Position numbers and translations under genes: made by a program. Below are positions 51,490 to 59,414 of a DNA stretch of 64,000 nucleotides, piece after piece. The notes under the pieces were generated by a model, which saw nothing but the letters and a program-made list of their open reading frames with translations, made no database searches and was not told where the DNA came from. The stretch is from assembly GCF_000647975.1 (NCBI RefSeq), contig NZ_JFKE01000006.1, forward strand, positions 1 to 64,000. The letters are read 5' to 3'. The number at the start of each line of letters is the position of its first letter. Position 1 is the first letter of the stretch. This DNA is from Actibacterium mucosum KCTC 23349. GTDB taxonomy: Bacteria > Pseudomonadota > Alphaproteobacteria > Rhodobacterales > Rhodobacteraceae.

Positions 51490-52302
51490 TCAGGGGCGCA
51501 GGAATTTCGCTCCGCTGTTCCCGTTGCCATTCTTCAGCCCGAAACGGCGTACGGCCGGTTTGCCCGCTGGCTCCAAAACGCCAATCCCGGCAGACAATCG
51601 GCTTTTTAATGTGTCGATCGCACCCTGCACCGTCGCACCCAAGGCGATGGGTTTGGCGCTGACCTCTGCCTTGGCGGACACGATCGAGACGATTTGCGGA
51701 GCCGGCCCGCTGAGGTCAAAGATCGGTGCACCCGACGCGCCAAAATCCACGCTGCAATTCAGCATCAAGACACCAGGACGCCCTGCGAGCACATGGCAGA
51801 TCTCTTGCAAAGACGGTGCTTCGGACCGGTTCAGGGCATACGACACCACGCCAACCTCAGCCCCTTTTCCAGGCCGTTTGCCAATGCCAAATGGTTGCAC
51901 GCCGGGCAGGCGCACAGGGCGATCAAGCTCCAGCAACGCAAGGTCGTATCCCACCTTGTTAGAATGCGCGCCCGAGGTGAACTGGTACCGCGGATGCAGA
52001 ACGGCGCGTTTGACCCCCCGATATGCCTCGGCGCGACCATTGCGCCATCCCGCCAGAAACTCCATCTGGTCCAGCGGTTGCCGGGCGCCGGTGTCCTTGT
52101 CGAACAGGCAATGCGCCGCGGTCAGAACAAGATCGGTATCAATCAGCGACCCGGTACAGAACGAGCTTTTGTTGATGTTCAACCGCCCTACCGACCGCCA
52201 TGCCCGGCCTTCCTCGCCGGTTGAAAGCTCTTGCAAGGCCGCTTGGGCCAAAACCGGGGCTGTGGGGAAAAACCCCAACATCAGGGCCAGAACGATCGCG
52301 CG
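51490..52302 (-). CDS. Trypsin-like serine protease, exported
   Basis: A 270-aa S1-family protease with signal peptide (RAIVLALMLGFFPTAPVLA, cleavage near residue 21). The triad is H65 (LTAAHC), D121 (YDLALLELD) and S191. The serine motif reads FGASGAP rather than GDSGGP, which should change the oxyanion and S1 environment, but the serine is present. TTG 52302 was chosen because GAGG lies 8 nt upstream and the signal peptide then begins at once; a GTG at 52344 is in frame but adds 14 charged residues. Likely a periplasmic or secreted protease. Its 3' end does not overlap the Hsp20 gene. Confidence 0.8.
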   Translation of the reverse strand, partial: RAIVLALMLGFFPTAPVLAQAALQELSTGEEGRAWRSVGRLNINKSSFCTGSLIDTDLVLTAAHCLFDKDTGARQPLDQMEFLAGWRNGRAEAYRGVKRAVLHPRYQFTSGAHSNKVGYDLALLELDRPVRLPGVQPFGIGKRPGKGAEVGVVSYALNRSEAPSLQEICHVLAGRPGVLMLNCSVDFGASGAPIFDLSGPAPQIVSIVSAKAEVSAKPIALGATVQGAIDTLKSRLSAGIGVLEPAGKPAVRRFGLKNGNGNSGAKFLRP

Positions 52303-52359
52303 CAATTCGGGTGCCTCTTCGTCGAATTTCGACCGGCCTAGCACCCGGATGCGGCAGGA

Positions 52360-53649
52360 TTAAGGCCGCGACAGCGCTGCGGGCTTTGGCCCGCCTGTCG
52401 CCCAGTCCAACAGTTCAACCGTATGCACAACCGGTACATTCGTTCCACCGCCGATCTGCATCATGCAGCCGATATTGCCCGCCGCGATCACCTGCGGTGC
52501 CTTCGCCTCTAACGTCCGCACCTTGCGGTCCTTCAGCTGTTTCGAGATCTCGGGCTGCATCAGATTATATGTCCCGGCCGAGCCGCAACACAGATGGCTG
52601 TCGGCGGGTTCCACCACCTCGAACCCGGCTTTTTTCAGCAGGGTCTTGGGGTGGGTCTTGATCTGCTGGCCATGCTGCAGCGAACAGGCCGCGTGATAGG
52701 CCACACGCATCTTGGTGGCCCCACCCTCGGGCAGGTCCAGCTGCATCAACAATTCGCTGATATCCATCGCCATTTCAGACACTTCGGCCGCATCCCCGGC
52801 CAGAGCCTCGTTGCGGAACATGTGCCCGTAATCCTTGACCGTTGTGCCGCAGCCCGAGGTGTTGATCACCACCGCGTCCAGCCCCGCGCCACGCTTTTCG
52901 GCCATCCATGCATTGATATTCTTCGCCGCGAAGCCGTGGCTGCTGTTGGTTTTGCCCATGTGATGAGTCAGTGCCCCGCAACAGCCCGCGCCCTTGGCCA
53001 CCACCACGTCGCAGCCCAGCCGCCGCAACAGGCGGATCGTGGCATCGTTGATATCGGTGTTCAGCGCTTTCTGCGCGCAGCCGGTCATCAGCGCCACACG
53101 TTTGCGGCGCGGCCCGATGGCCGGAAACACCTGCGCATCGTCGTTGCGGCTGACGGGGGGGATATGCTTCGGCGCCATCTCGAGCATCGCCTTCAGCCGC
53201 GCATCGGGCATCAGAAAGGCAAAGGGCCGCCCGATCTTGGCGCCCAGCAGCGCCAGCCGGAACCGGGTGGGATAGGGCAGGATCTGCGACAGCATCCACC
53301 GCAGCGCCCTGTCCATGAACGGCCGGCGATAGGTCTGTTCGATATGCTCGCGCGCGTGGTCGACGAGGTGCATATAATGCACCCCCGACGGGCAGGTCGA
53401 CATGCAAGCCAGGCAGCTGAGGCAGCGATCCACGTGCTTCACCGTCTTCTCATCGGCCGGCCGTCCGGTTTCCAGCATGTCCTTGATCATGTAGATCCGC
53501 CCGCGCGGGCTGTCCAACTCGTCGCCCAGCACCTGATAAGTCGGGCAAGTTGCGGTACAGAATCCGCAATGTACGCAAGACCGCAAGATCTCGTTGGATC
53601 GCTGAATGGCAGGGTTGGTCAACTGCTCGGGTGTAAAATTCGTCTGCAT
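52360..53649 (-). CDS. glcF: Glycolate oxidase iron-sulfur subunit GlcF
   Basis: A 429-aa protein with two ferredoxin-type 4Fe-4S motifs, C25-x2-C28-x2-C31-x3-C35-P and C76-x2-C79-x2-C82-x3-C86-P, followed by two CCG-type domains (GAGCCGALTHHMG and LCCGSAGTYN). It passes electrons from the flavin subunits of glycolate oxidase to the respiratory chain. The ATG shares one base with the GlcE stop. Order glcD-glcE-glcF is the usual operon. No glcC regulator gene is adjacent. Confidence 0.95.
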   Translation of the reverse strand: MQTNFTPEQLTNPAIQRSNEILRSCVHCGFCTATCPTYQVLGDELDSPRGRIYMIKDMLETGRPADEKTVKHVDRCLSCLACMSTCPSGVHYMHLVDHAREHIEQTYRRPFMDRALRWMLSQILPYPTRFRLALLGAKIGRPFAFLMPDARLKAMLEMAPKHIPPVSRNDDAQVFPAIGPRRKRVALMTGCAQKALNTDINDATIRLLRRLGCDVVVAKGAGCCGALTHHMGKTNSSHGFAAKNINAWMAEKRGAGLDAVVINTSGCGTTVKDYGHMFRNEALAGDAAEVSEMAMDISELLMQLDLPEGGATKMRVAYHAACSLQHGQQIKTHPKTLLKKAGFEVVEPADSHLCCGSAGTYNLMQPEISKQLKDRKVRTLEAKAPQVIAAGNIGCMMQIGGGTNVPVVHTVELLDWATGGPKPAALSRP

Positions 53650-54740
53650 CAGCCCATGACTCCGGGGTTCAAAATGCCGCGCGGGTCAAACTGCGCCCGC
53701 AGCCCCGCGCTGATTGCGGCAAGGGATGCCGGTTCAGGGTGAAAGACGGGCAAATCGCGATCCGAGGCTCGGACGCGCGTCGCGTGACCGCCGGTCCCTA
53801 CCATGGCTGCGCGTACATCTTTCCCCGGCACGGTCAACGCCCATATCAACCCTCCACCCCAGTCATAAAGCACTGACTTCACGCTTAGTTTTTCCACCAA
53901 CTTCGGCGCATCCGAAGGTTTGACCGATATACGCCAAACATCGCCGTCTTGTGCCGCAAACGCCGTGACGTCGCGCACTTGTGCCCAAAGGTCGGCTTCG
54001 TCCACGCTGATCTCGCCAAATTCTTGCAGCAAATCCGTCAACTGTGCCGCGCGATAGAGGACAGAGTTTTCGAACCCCTCCAGCCTCAGCATCGTCATCT
54101 CACCGGGTAAATGCGCCGCACCGGACACTTCGAAAGGCGACCCCAGTGCCCGAGCCATTGCCTGCACCGCCACTGCGTCCGACAAGCCACGCACAACCAC
54201 GTTCAGTTGCGCCGGGGTTGCGGGCAGCACCTTGAAAGACACCTCGGTCAGCACGCCAAGCGTGCCGTAAGACCCCGCCATCAGCTTCACCAGATCATAG
54301 CCGGTAACGTTCTTCATCACCCGGCCGCCGTTTTTGATCACGTCGCCACGGCCATCGACAAAACGCACCCCGATCAGGCTGTCGCGGCACGCCCCGGCCT
54401 GCATGCGCCGTGGCCCCGAGACGTTGGCGGCAACAACGCTACCAATGGTTGGTATCCCCTCGGTGCCCAACAGCGCCCTATGGTCCATCGGCTCAAACGG
54501 CAACCGCTGACCTTCCGCCGCCAGCGCGGCCTCGACCTCGGCCACGGGAGTGCCCGCCTTGGCCACAATCGTCAGCGCGCCGGGCTCGTACAGCTCGATC
54601 CCTGACATGCCCGCTGTCGACAAAACGTCGCCTGTAACCGCTTTCGCGAACCCGCGCGTGCCACCGCCAATCACGCGCAATGGCGCCTCGGCCCCGGCAA
54701 TGACTTTGGCCAACTCTGTTTCACTTGAAACCGTAATCAT
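53649..54740 (-). CDS. glcE: Glycolate oxidase FAD-binding subunit GlcE
   Basis: A 363-aa FAD-linked oxidase subunit. The FAD-binding N-terminal half has RVIGGGTRGF, GTEGIPTIGSVVAANVSGPRRMQAG and NGGRVMKNVTGYDLVKLMAGSYGTLG. It lacks the full C-terminal oxidase part of GlcD and acts with GlcD and GlcF to oxidise glycolate to glyoxylate. It begins 34 nt after the GlcD stop. The C-terminus RAQFDPRGILNPG is the typical oxidase tail. Confidence 0.93.
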   Translation of the reverse strand: MITVSSETELAKVIAGAEAPLRVIGGGTRGFAKAVTGDVLSTAGMSGIELYEPGALTIVAKAGTPVAEVEAALAAEGQRLPFEPMDHRALLGTEGIPTIGSVVAANVSGPRRMQAGACRDSLIGVRFVDGRGDVIKNGGRVMKNVTGYDLVKLMAGSYGTLGVLTEVSFKVLPATPAQLNVVVRGLSDAVAVQAMARALGSPFEVSGAAHLPGEMTMLRLEGFENSVLYRAAQLTDLLQEFGEISVDEADLWAQVRDVTAFAAQDGDVWRISVKPSDAPKLVEKLSVKSVLYDWGGGLIWALTVPGKDVRAAMVGTGGHATRVRASDRDLPVFHPEPASLAAISAGLRAQFDPRGILNPGVMG

Positions 54741-54774
54741 CTTCCTGTCCGTCCAATTCTTCCGGTAAGAGGCA

Positions 54775-56208
54775 TCAGCCCGCCCGGCGGCTTTCGGTAT
54801 GCGCCAGGGGGAAAACCTTGGCAGGGTTCAGCAGCCAATTCGGATCAAAAACGTCTTTCACCCGCAGCTGCGCCTCCATATCCGTGTCCGTGTATTGGGT
54901 CGTCATCAGGTCGCGCTTCTCGATCCCGACCCCGTGCTCGCCGGTCAGACAGCCGCCAACCTCCACGCACAGCTTCAGGATCTCGGCCCCGAACGCCTCG
55001 CATTTCTCCAGATCGCCCGGCTTGTTGGCGTCAAACAGGATCAGCGGGTGCATGTTTCCGTCGCCAGCATGAAACACGTTGCCCACTTCCAGCCCGAACT
55101 CGGCCGACATCTCGCCAATACGCCGCAACACCAGCGGCAGCGCGCTTACCGGGATGGTGCCGTCCAGACACATGTAATCGTTGATCTGCCCCATCGCGCC
55201 AAAGGCCGATTTGCGGCCCAGCCAGATGCGCGCCGCCTCGTCGGCGCTCTGCGCTTCGCGCAGTTCCACCGGATTGTGCGTGCGCGCGATGTCCAGGATC
55301 AGCGCCAGCTGCGCGTCGATCTCGGCGTCCGAGCCCTCAACCTCGACGATCAGCAAAGCCTCGCAATCGGGATAGCCCGCACCGGCAAAGGCCTCTGTGG
55401 CGCGAATGCAGGGCCGGTCCATGAACTCGATCGCCACCGGCAGAACACCGGCGCGAATGATGTCGGACACACAGGCCCCGGCCACCTCGTTGCTGTCGAA
55501 CCCGATCAGCACCGGCCGCGCGCCTTCGGGCTTGGGCAGGATGCGCAACGTTGCCTCGGTCACCACGCCCAGTTGCCCTTCGGAACCGCAGATCACCCCC
55601 AGCAGGTCCAGCCCGCCCGCATCCATATGCGCGCCGCCGATTTGAACCACCTCGCCCTCCATGGTCACCATGGTTACACCCAGCAGGTTGTTGGTGGTGA
55701 CACCGTATTTCAGGCAATGCGCGCCGCCCGAGTTCATCGCGATATTGCCGGCAATGGCACAGGCCAACTGGCTGGACGGATCAGGAGCATAAAAGAACCC
55801 CTCCTCCTCGACGGCGCCGGTCACCGACAGGTTGGTGCGCCCCGACTGGACCCGGATGAACCGGTTGTCAAAATCGGTCTCCAGCACCTCGTTCAGCTTT
55901 GCAACGCCCAGGATAACGCTGTCGGCGGTCGGCAATGCCCCACCTGCCAGCGACGTGCCCGAGCCACGCGGCACAACCGGCACGCCCATCTCGTGGCAAA
56001 TTCGCAGTACCGCCGCGACCTCGTCGGTCGAGGCTGGCAACACGGCGCAAAGCGGCGGACACTTATAGGCGGTCAACGCGTCACACTCATACGCGCGCGT
56101 TTCGGTCGGATCCGAAATCACAGCATCTGCAGGTAGAACCTCCTTCAAACGCGCGACAATTTCGGCTTTTCGCGACAGGATCGCGGCATTTGGATTCGGC
56201 ATTTCCAT
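54775..56208 (-). CDS. glcD: Glycolate oxidase catalytic subunit GlcD
   Basis: A 477-aa FAD-dependent dehydrogenase. The FAD domain has VVPRGSGTSLAGGALP and IAMNSGGAHCLKYGVT; the C-terminal oxidase domain has GNVFHAGDGNMHPLILFD and CLTGEHGVGIEKRDLM. It oxidises glycolate (also D-lactate in some members) to glyoxylate at the membrane with GlcE and GlcF. ATG 56208 is the first gene of the operon. The 81-nt gap to the divergent DUF599 gene is AT-rich with no clear operator. Confidence 0.95.
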   Translation of the reverse strand: MEMPNPNAAILSRKAEIVARLKEVLPADAVISDPTETRAYECDALTAYKCPPLCAVLPASTDEVAAVLRICHEMGVPVVPRGSGTSLAGGALPTADSVILGVAKLNEVLETDFDNRFIRVQSGRTNLSVTGAVEEEGFFYAPDPSSQLACAIAGNIAMNSGGAHCLKYGVTTNNLLGVTMVTMEGEVVQIGGAHMDAGGLDLLGVICGSEGQLGVVTEATLRILPKPEGARPVLIGFDSNEVAGACVSDIIRAGVLPVAIEFMDRPCIRATEAFAGAGYPDCEALLIVEVEGSDAEIDAQLALILDIARTHNPVELREAQSADEAARIWLGRKSAFGAMGQINDYMCLDGTIPVSALPLVLRRIGEMSAEFGLEVGNVFHAGDGNMHPLILFDANKPGDLEKCEAFGAEILKLCVEVGGCLTGEHGVGIEKRDLMTTQYTDTDMEAQLRVKDVFDPNWLLNPAKVFPLAHTESRRAG

Positions 56209-56289
56209 GGTGGGACTCCAATCGATTGGTCATTTTTTATAACCAATTTTTTAGTTTTGCAACCGAAACCTGCCAGATAGGTTGACCAC

Positions 56290-56994
56290 ATGGATATGAT
56301 GTTCGGATTGCAGCAGTTTTCACCGCTCGACGCCGCAGGCGCAGTGATGTTGTTGGTCGCGTGGCTTGGAATTGGCATGTGGATCGAAAATTCCAGCGGC
56401 AATTACCCCTCTGTAAGCCGCCTTATGACCGGTTACCGGCGCGATTGGCTGCGGCACCACATCACACGAGAGCCAAGGGTATTTGACGCCATGGTGCTGG
56501 CGAACCTGCGCAATGGCACCACGTTTTTTGCTTCGGGCTGCATGCTGGCAATCGGTGGTACATTGGCCTTGTTGGGCAATCTTGATCCAATAGAAGGGCT
56601 GGCGCGGGATCTTGCCTTGCAAAACGTGCACCGGGCCGTGATCGAGACCAAGCTGATCGTGCTGATGCTGATGCTGGCCAAGGCATTTTTCAACTTTGTC
56701 TGGTCGCACCGGGTCTTTGGCTATTCCAGTGTGCTAATGGGCGCTATTCCGAATGACCCCAAGGACGCCAATGCGCAATTGCGCGCCGATCAGGCGGCCG
56801 AGTTGAACATTCTGGCAGCCCGCAGTTTCAATCGCGGTCTGCGTACAATCTATTTTGCACTGGCCTGTCTGGCCTGGGTTCTGGGCCCGTGGGCCCTGAT
56901 AATCGCAACGCTCGCGACATTTTTAGTTGTCTGGCGGCGAGAGTTCAGTTCTCATTCCCGCAAAGTCCTGCTTAACAAACCGCCTGCGCCATGA
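56290..56994 (+). CDS. DUF599 family membrane protein
   Basis: A 234-aa protein of the DUF599 family. Hydrophobic segments lie at about 15-30, 80-98, 115-135 and 180-215. The start MDMMFGLQQFSPLDAAG and the conserved segments NLRNGTTFFASGCMLAIGG and NFVWSHRVFGYSSVLMGA are family-typical. Function is not established. The stop overlaps the start of the next gene by 4 nt. It is divergent from glcDEF. Confidence 0.88.
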   Translation: MDMMFGLQQFSPLDAAGAVMLLVAWLGIGMWIENSSGNYPSVSRLMTGYRRDWLRHHITREPRVFDAMVLANLRNGTTFFASGCMLAIGGTLALLGNLDPIEGLARDLALQNVHRAVIETKLIVLMLMLAKAFFNFVWSHRVFGYSSVLMGAIPNDPKDANAQLRADQAAELNILAARSFNRGLRTIYFALACLAWVLGPWALIIATLATFLVVWRREFSSHSRKVLLNKPPAP

Positions 56995-57344
56995 CCCGTA
57001 TTGCCTTGATCCTTGCCCTCACCGCCCTGCCAGCCGTTGCAGGGGATGTCGAAATTGTTGCCGCCGAAGCAACCCCATCGGGCGATGCGTGGCGGTTCAG
57101 CGTGACCCTGCGCCATGCCGACACCGGGTGGGATCACTATGCCGACGGGTGGGAAGTTTTGGGCCCCGATGGAAACCGCCTTGGCTTTCGCGAGCTGTTG
57201 CATCCACATGTGAACGAGCAACCTTTTACCCGCTCGCTCAATGGCGTGCAGATCCCCGGTGGCGTGACCGAGGTAACGATCCGTGCCCATGACAATGTGC
57301 ATGGCTGGGCCGAGGAAACCCTGACGCTCACTTTGCCCCGCTGA
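56991..57344 (+). CDS. 117-aa exported protein of unknown function
   Basis: ATG 56991 overlaps the DUF599 stop (ATGA). A Sec signal peptide (MTRIALILALTALPAVAG) is followed by a roughly 100-residue beta-rich domain with WRFSVTLRHADTGWDHYADGW and a C-terminal TEVTIRAHDNVHGWAEETL. It ends next to the convergent minus-strand gene with no gap (TGATCA at 57342-57347). Similar small proteins occur beside DUF599 genes, but no function can be given. Probably periplasmic. Confidence 0.8.
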   Translation: MTRIALILALTALPAVAGDVEIVAAEATPSGDAWRFSVTLRHADTGWDHYADGWEVLGPDGNRLGFRELLHPHVNEQPFTRSLNGVQIPGGVTEVTIRAHDNVHGWAEETLTLTLPR

Positions 57345-59414
57345 TCAACGTCGCCCTTCGCGCAGCCACGCCATCACGGCAAATCCAGCGGCCAGCAACA
57401 GCATCAGCCAGGCCGGCGCCAGAGCGTTCAGCGTGATATCGGTGGTCAAATAGGCGTTGCGCGGTGTGATCCCCAGCCAGCCGCGCCCGGCAGCCACTCG
57501 TCCCTCGCGCACCTGCCGCAGATCCGGCATCCCATCTGCCAGCCGCATTATTCCACCGCCGGTCGCATCAACCGCCGGGGCCAGGACATCGCCGGTGGAC
57601 ACGGTTGCAACAAACTCTCGCGGCGCGCTGGGACCAAGCCCTGCCACGGCGGTCAGATCGCCATCGCTGAGCCGGTAAAGCCCATCCTCGGGCGCTTCGA
57701 ACACACCGGTGAATAGACCCGGCCGCTGTTCTTCCAATGGCATGACGGTGACCGTACCGTCGGGTCCGGTGATCTGAACCTCGCGCGGGTCCTCGGAAAG
57801 CGACCGACGCAAAACCGTCAGCCGCTGGCCTTCCGCGCTGGTGGTCAGGGCTTCTTCCTCCAGCTCGGGTTCCTTCATCATCCAATGCGCCAGCCGCCGC
57901 AGCAGTTCCAGTTGCGGCCCGCCGCCTTCGAAACCGCGGCTCCACAGCCATGCATGGTCCGAGGCCAACAGCGCCACCCGCCCGTCGTCCACCCGGTCCA
58001 GCAACAACAACGGCCGGTCCTCGATCCCGGTCATGACAAGTTGGCCGCGTTCCGGCGCCACGTCGACCAGCCGCATCCAACGGCCCCAGCCGGGGCCCAA
58101 CTGCCCGGGCTCTGCCGGCCAGTCCGCGTCCAGCCCTTCGGTCACCGGGTGCCGTTGGCCCAATTCCGAAACCTGCGGGCGAAATCCCTGCTCTACGACA
58201 CGTGCTGTCGGTGCACCGGGAAGTATTTCGGCCAATGGCGAGCGATATATCGAGTCCGCCGACGCAAAATCCGGCCCCGCCGCGACCAGAACCGCGCCGC
58301 CACTGCGGACATACTCGGCAACATTCTCCAAGTAGATCGCCGGCAGAATGCCTCGTCGTTTGTAACGGTCAAAGATGATCAGGTCGAACTCGTCGATCTT
58401 TTCCAGAAACAGTTCCCGCGTTGGAAACGCGATCAGCGACAGTTCGCTGACCGGCACGCCGTCCTGCTTTTCCGGCGGGCGCAGAATGGTGAAATGCACG
58501 AGATCAACCGAGCTGTCGGATTTCAGCAAGTTGCGCCATGTCCGCTCGCCCGCATGCGGTTCACCCGACACCAGCAGCACCCGCAGCCGATCGCGAATAC
58601 CGTTAATTTGCACCACGGCGGCATTGTTGCGCCCTGTCAGCTCGCCCTCAGCTTCGGGCACCTCGAAACGGATCACGTTAATCCCGCCATGGCTGAGGGT
58701 CAGCGGCAATTCGATTTCCTGGCCCACCGGCACCTGGACAATCGTTGGTGTCTCGCCATCTATGCTGATGGCCAACTGGGTAAAGGTGTTGTCTTTGGGC
58801 GCATTGCCCTGATCTTCGACCCGAAGCGTCAGCATCACTTCTTCATCAAGAATGGCAAAGGCAGGCGCGTTTTGCAGAACAAGGCGACGGTCCCAGTCGC
58901 TGTCTTGCCCGGTCAAGAGCGTGTGCATCGGGGCCGGCAGTTGCGGGGCGTTCTGCAGGTCATGCACCTGACCATCGGTCAGCAACAGCACACCGGCCAC
59001 CCGCCCGCGTGGCAGTTCGGCCATCTGTGCGGCCAAGGCGCTTAGAACAAGACTGCCCCCGTCGCCCGGGTCATCCCCTACGCGAACGATCCGCAGCTCG
59101 GTGTTTGGCAGCGCGGCAATCCGCGCCTCGACCCGCTCGATCGCCTGCTGCGTTTGCGCCGGCCGATCCGCCAAACGTTGCGAGGCGCTGCCGTCCACAA
59201 CCAACACCACGATGTCGCTGAGGGCCTGACGCTCCTCGTGTTGCAGCGATGGGTTGACCAGCGCCAGTGCCAGAGCCAGCGCCGAGGCCAGACGCCACCA
59301 CCGCCCTGCAATCCCGCGCCAAAAGCCCAGCGCAAGGATCGCCAGCGCGAACAGCGCTAATACGGCCAAAACCGCCAACGGCAAAAGTGGATCAAAGACG
59401 ATGTCGCCGTTCAT
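57345..59414 (-). CDS. Membrane-anchored protein with VWA-like and glutamine-amidotransferase-like regions
   Basis: A 689-aa protein. Two N-terminal membrane helices (about 9-30 and 39-52) precede a VWA-like segment with SDIVVLVVDGSASQRLADR (a DxSxS-like metal site at DGSAS) and GVLLLTDGQVHD. A GATase1-like region follows at about 265-480 (LRVLLVSGEP, DLIIFDRYKRRGILP, GGAVLVAAGP). One helix near the C-terminus (AWLMLLLAAGFAVMAWL) anchors the end. Overlaps the DUF4159 gene start by 4 nt. Part of the MoxR/DUF58/DUF4159 set, possibly envelope stress or complex assembly; function inferred. Confidence 0.78.
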   Translation of the reverse strand: MNGDIVFDPLLPLAVLAVLALFALAILALGFWRGIAGRWWRLASALALALALVNPSLQHEERQALSDIVVLVVDGSASQRLADRPAQTQQAIERVEARIAALPNTELRIVRVGDDPGDGGSLVLSALAAQMAELPRGRVAGVLLLTDGQVHDLQNAPQLPAPMHTLLTGQDSDWDRRLVLQNAPAFAILDEEVMLTLRVEDQGNAPKDNTFTQLAISIDGETPTIVQVPVGQEIELPLTLSHGGINVIRFEVPEAEGELTGRNNAAVVQINGIRDRLRVLLVSGEPHAGERTWRNLLKSDSSVDLVHFTILRPPEKQDGVPVSELSLIAFPTRELFLEKIDEFDLIIFDRYKRRGILPAIYLENVAEYVRSGGAVLVAAGPDFASADSIYRSPLAEILPGAPTARVVEQGFRPQVSELGQRHPVTEGLDADWPAEPGQLGPGWGRWMRLVDVAPERGQLVMTGIEDRPLLLLDRVDDGRVALLASDHAWLWSRGFEGGGPQLELLRRLAHWMMKEPELEEEALTTSAEGQRLTVLRRSLSEDPREVQITGPDGTVTVMPLEEQRPGLFTGVFEAPEDGLYRLSDGDLTAVAGLGPSAPREFVATVSTGDVLAPAVDATGGGIMRLADGMPDLRQVREGRVAAGRGWLGITPRNAYLTTDITLNALAPAWLMLLLAAGFAVMAWLREGRR

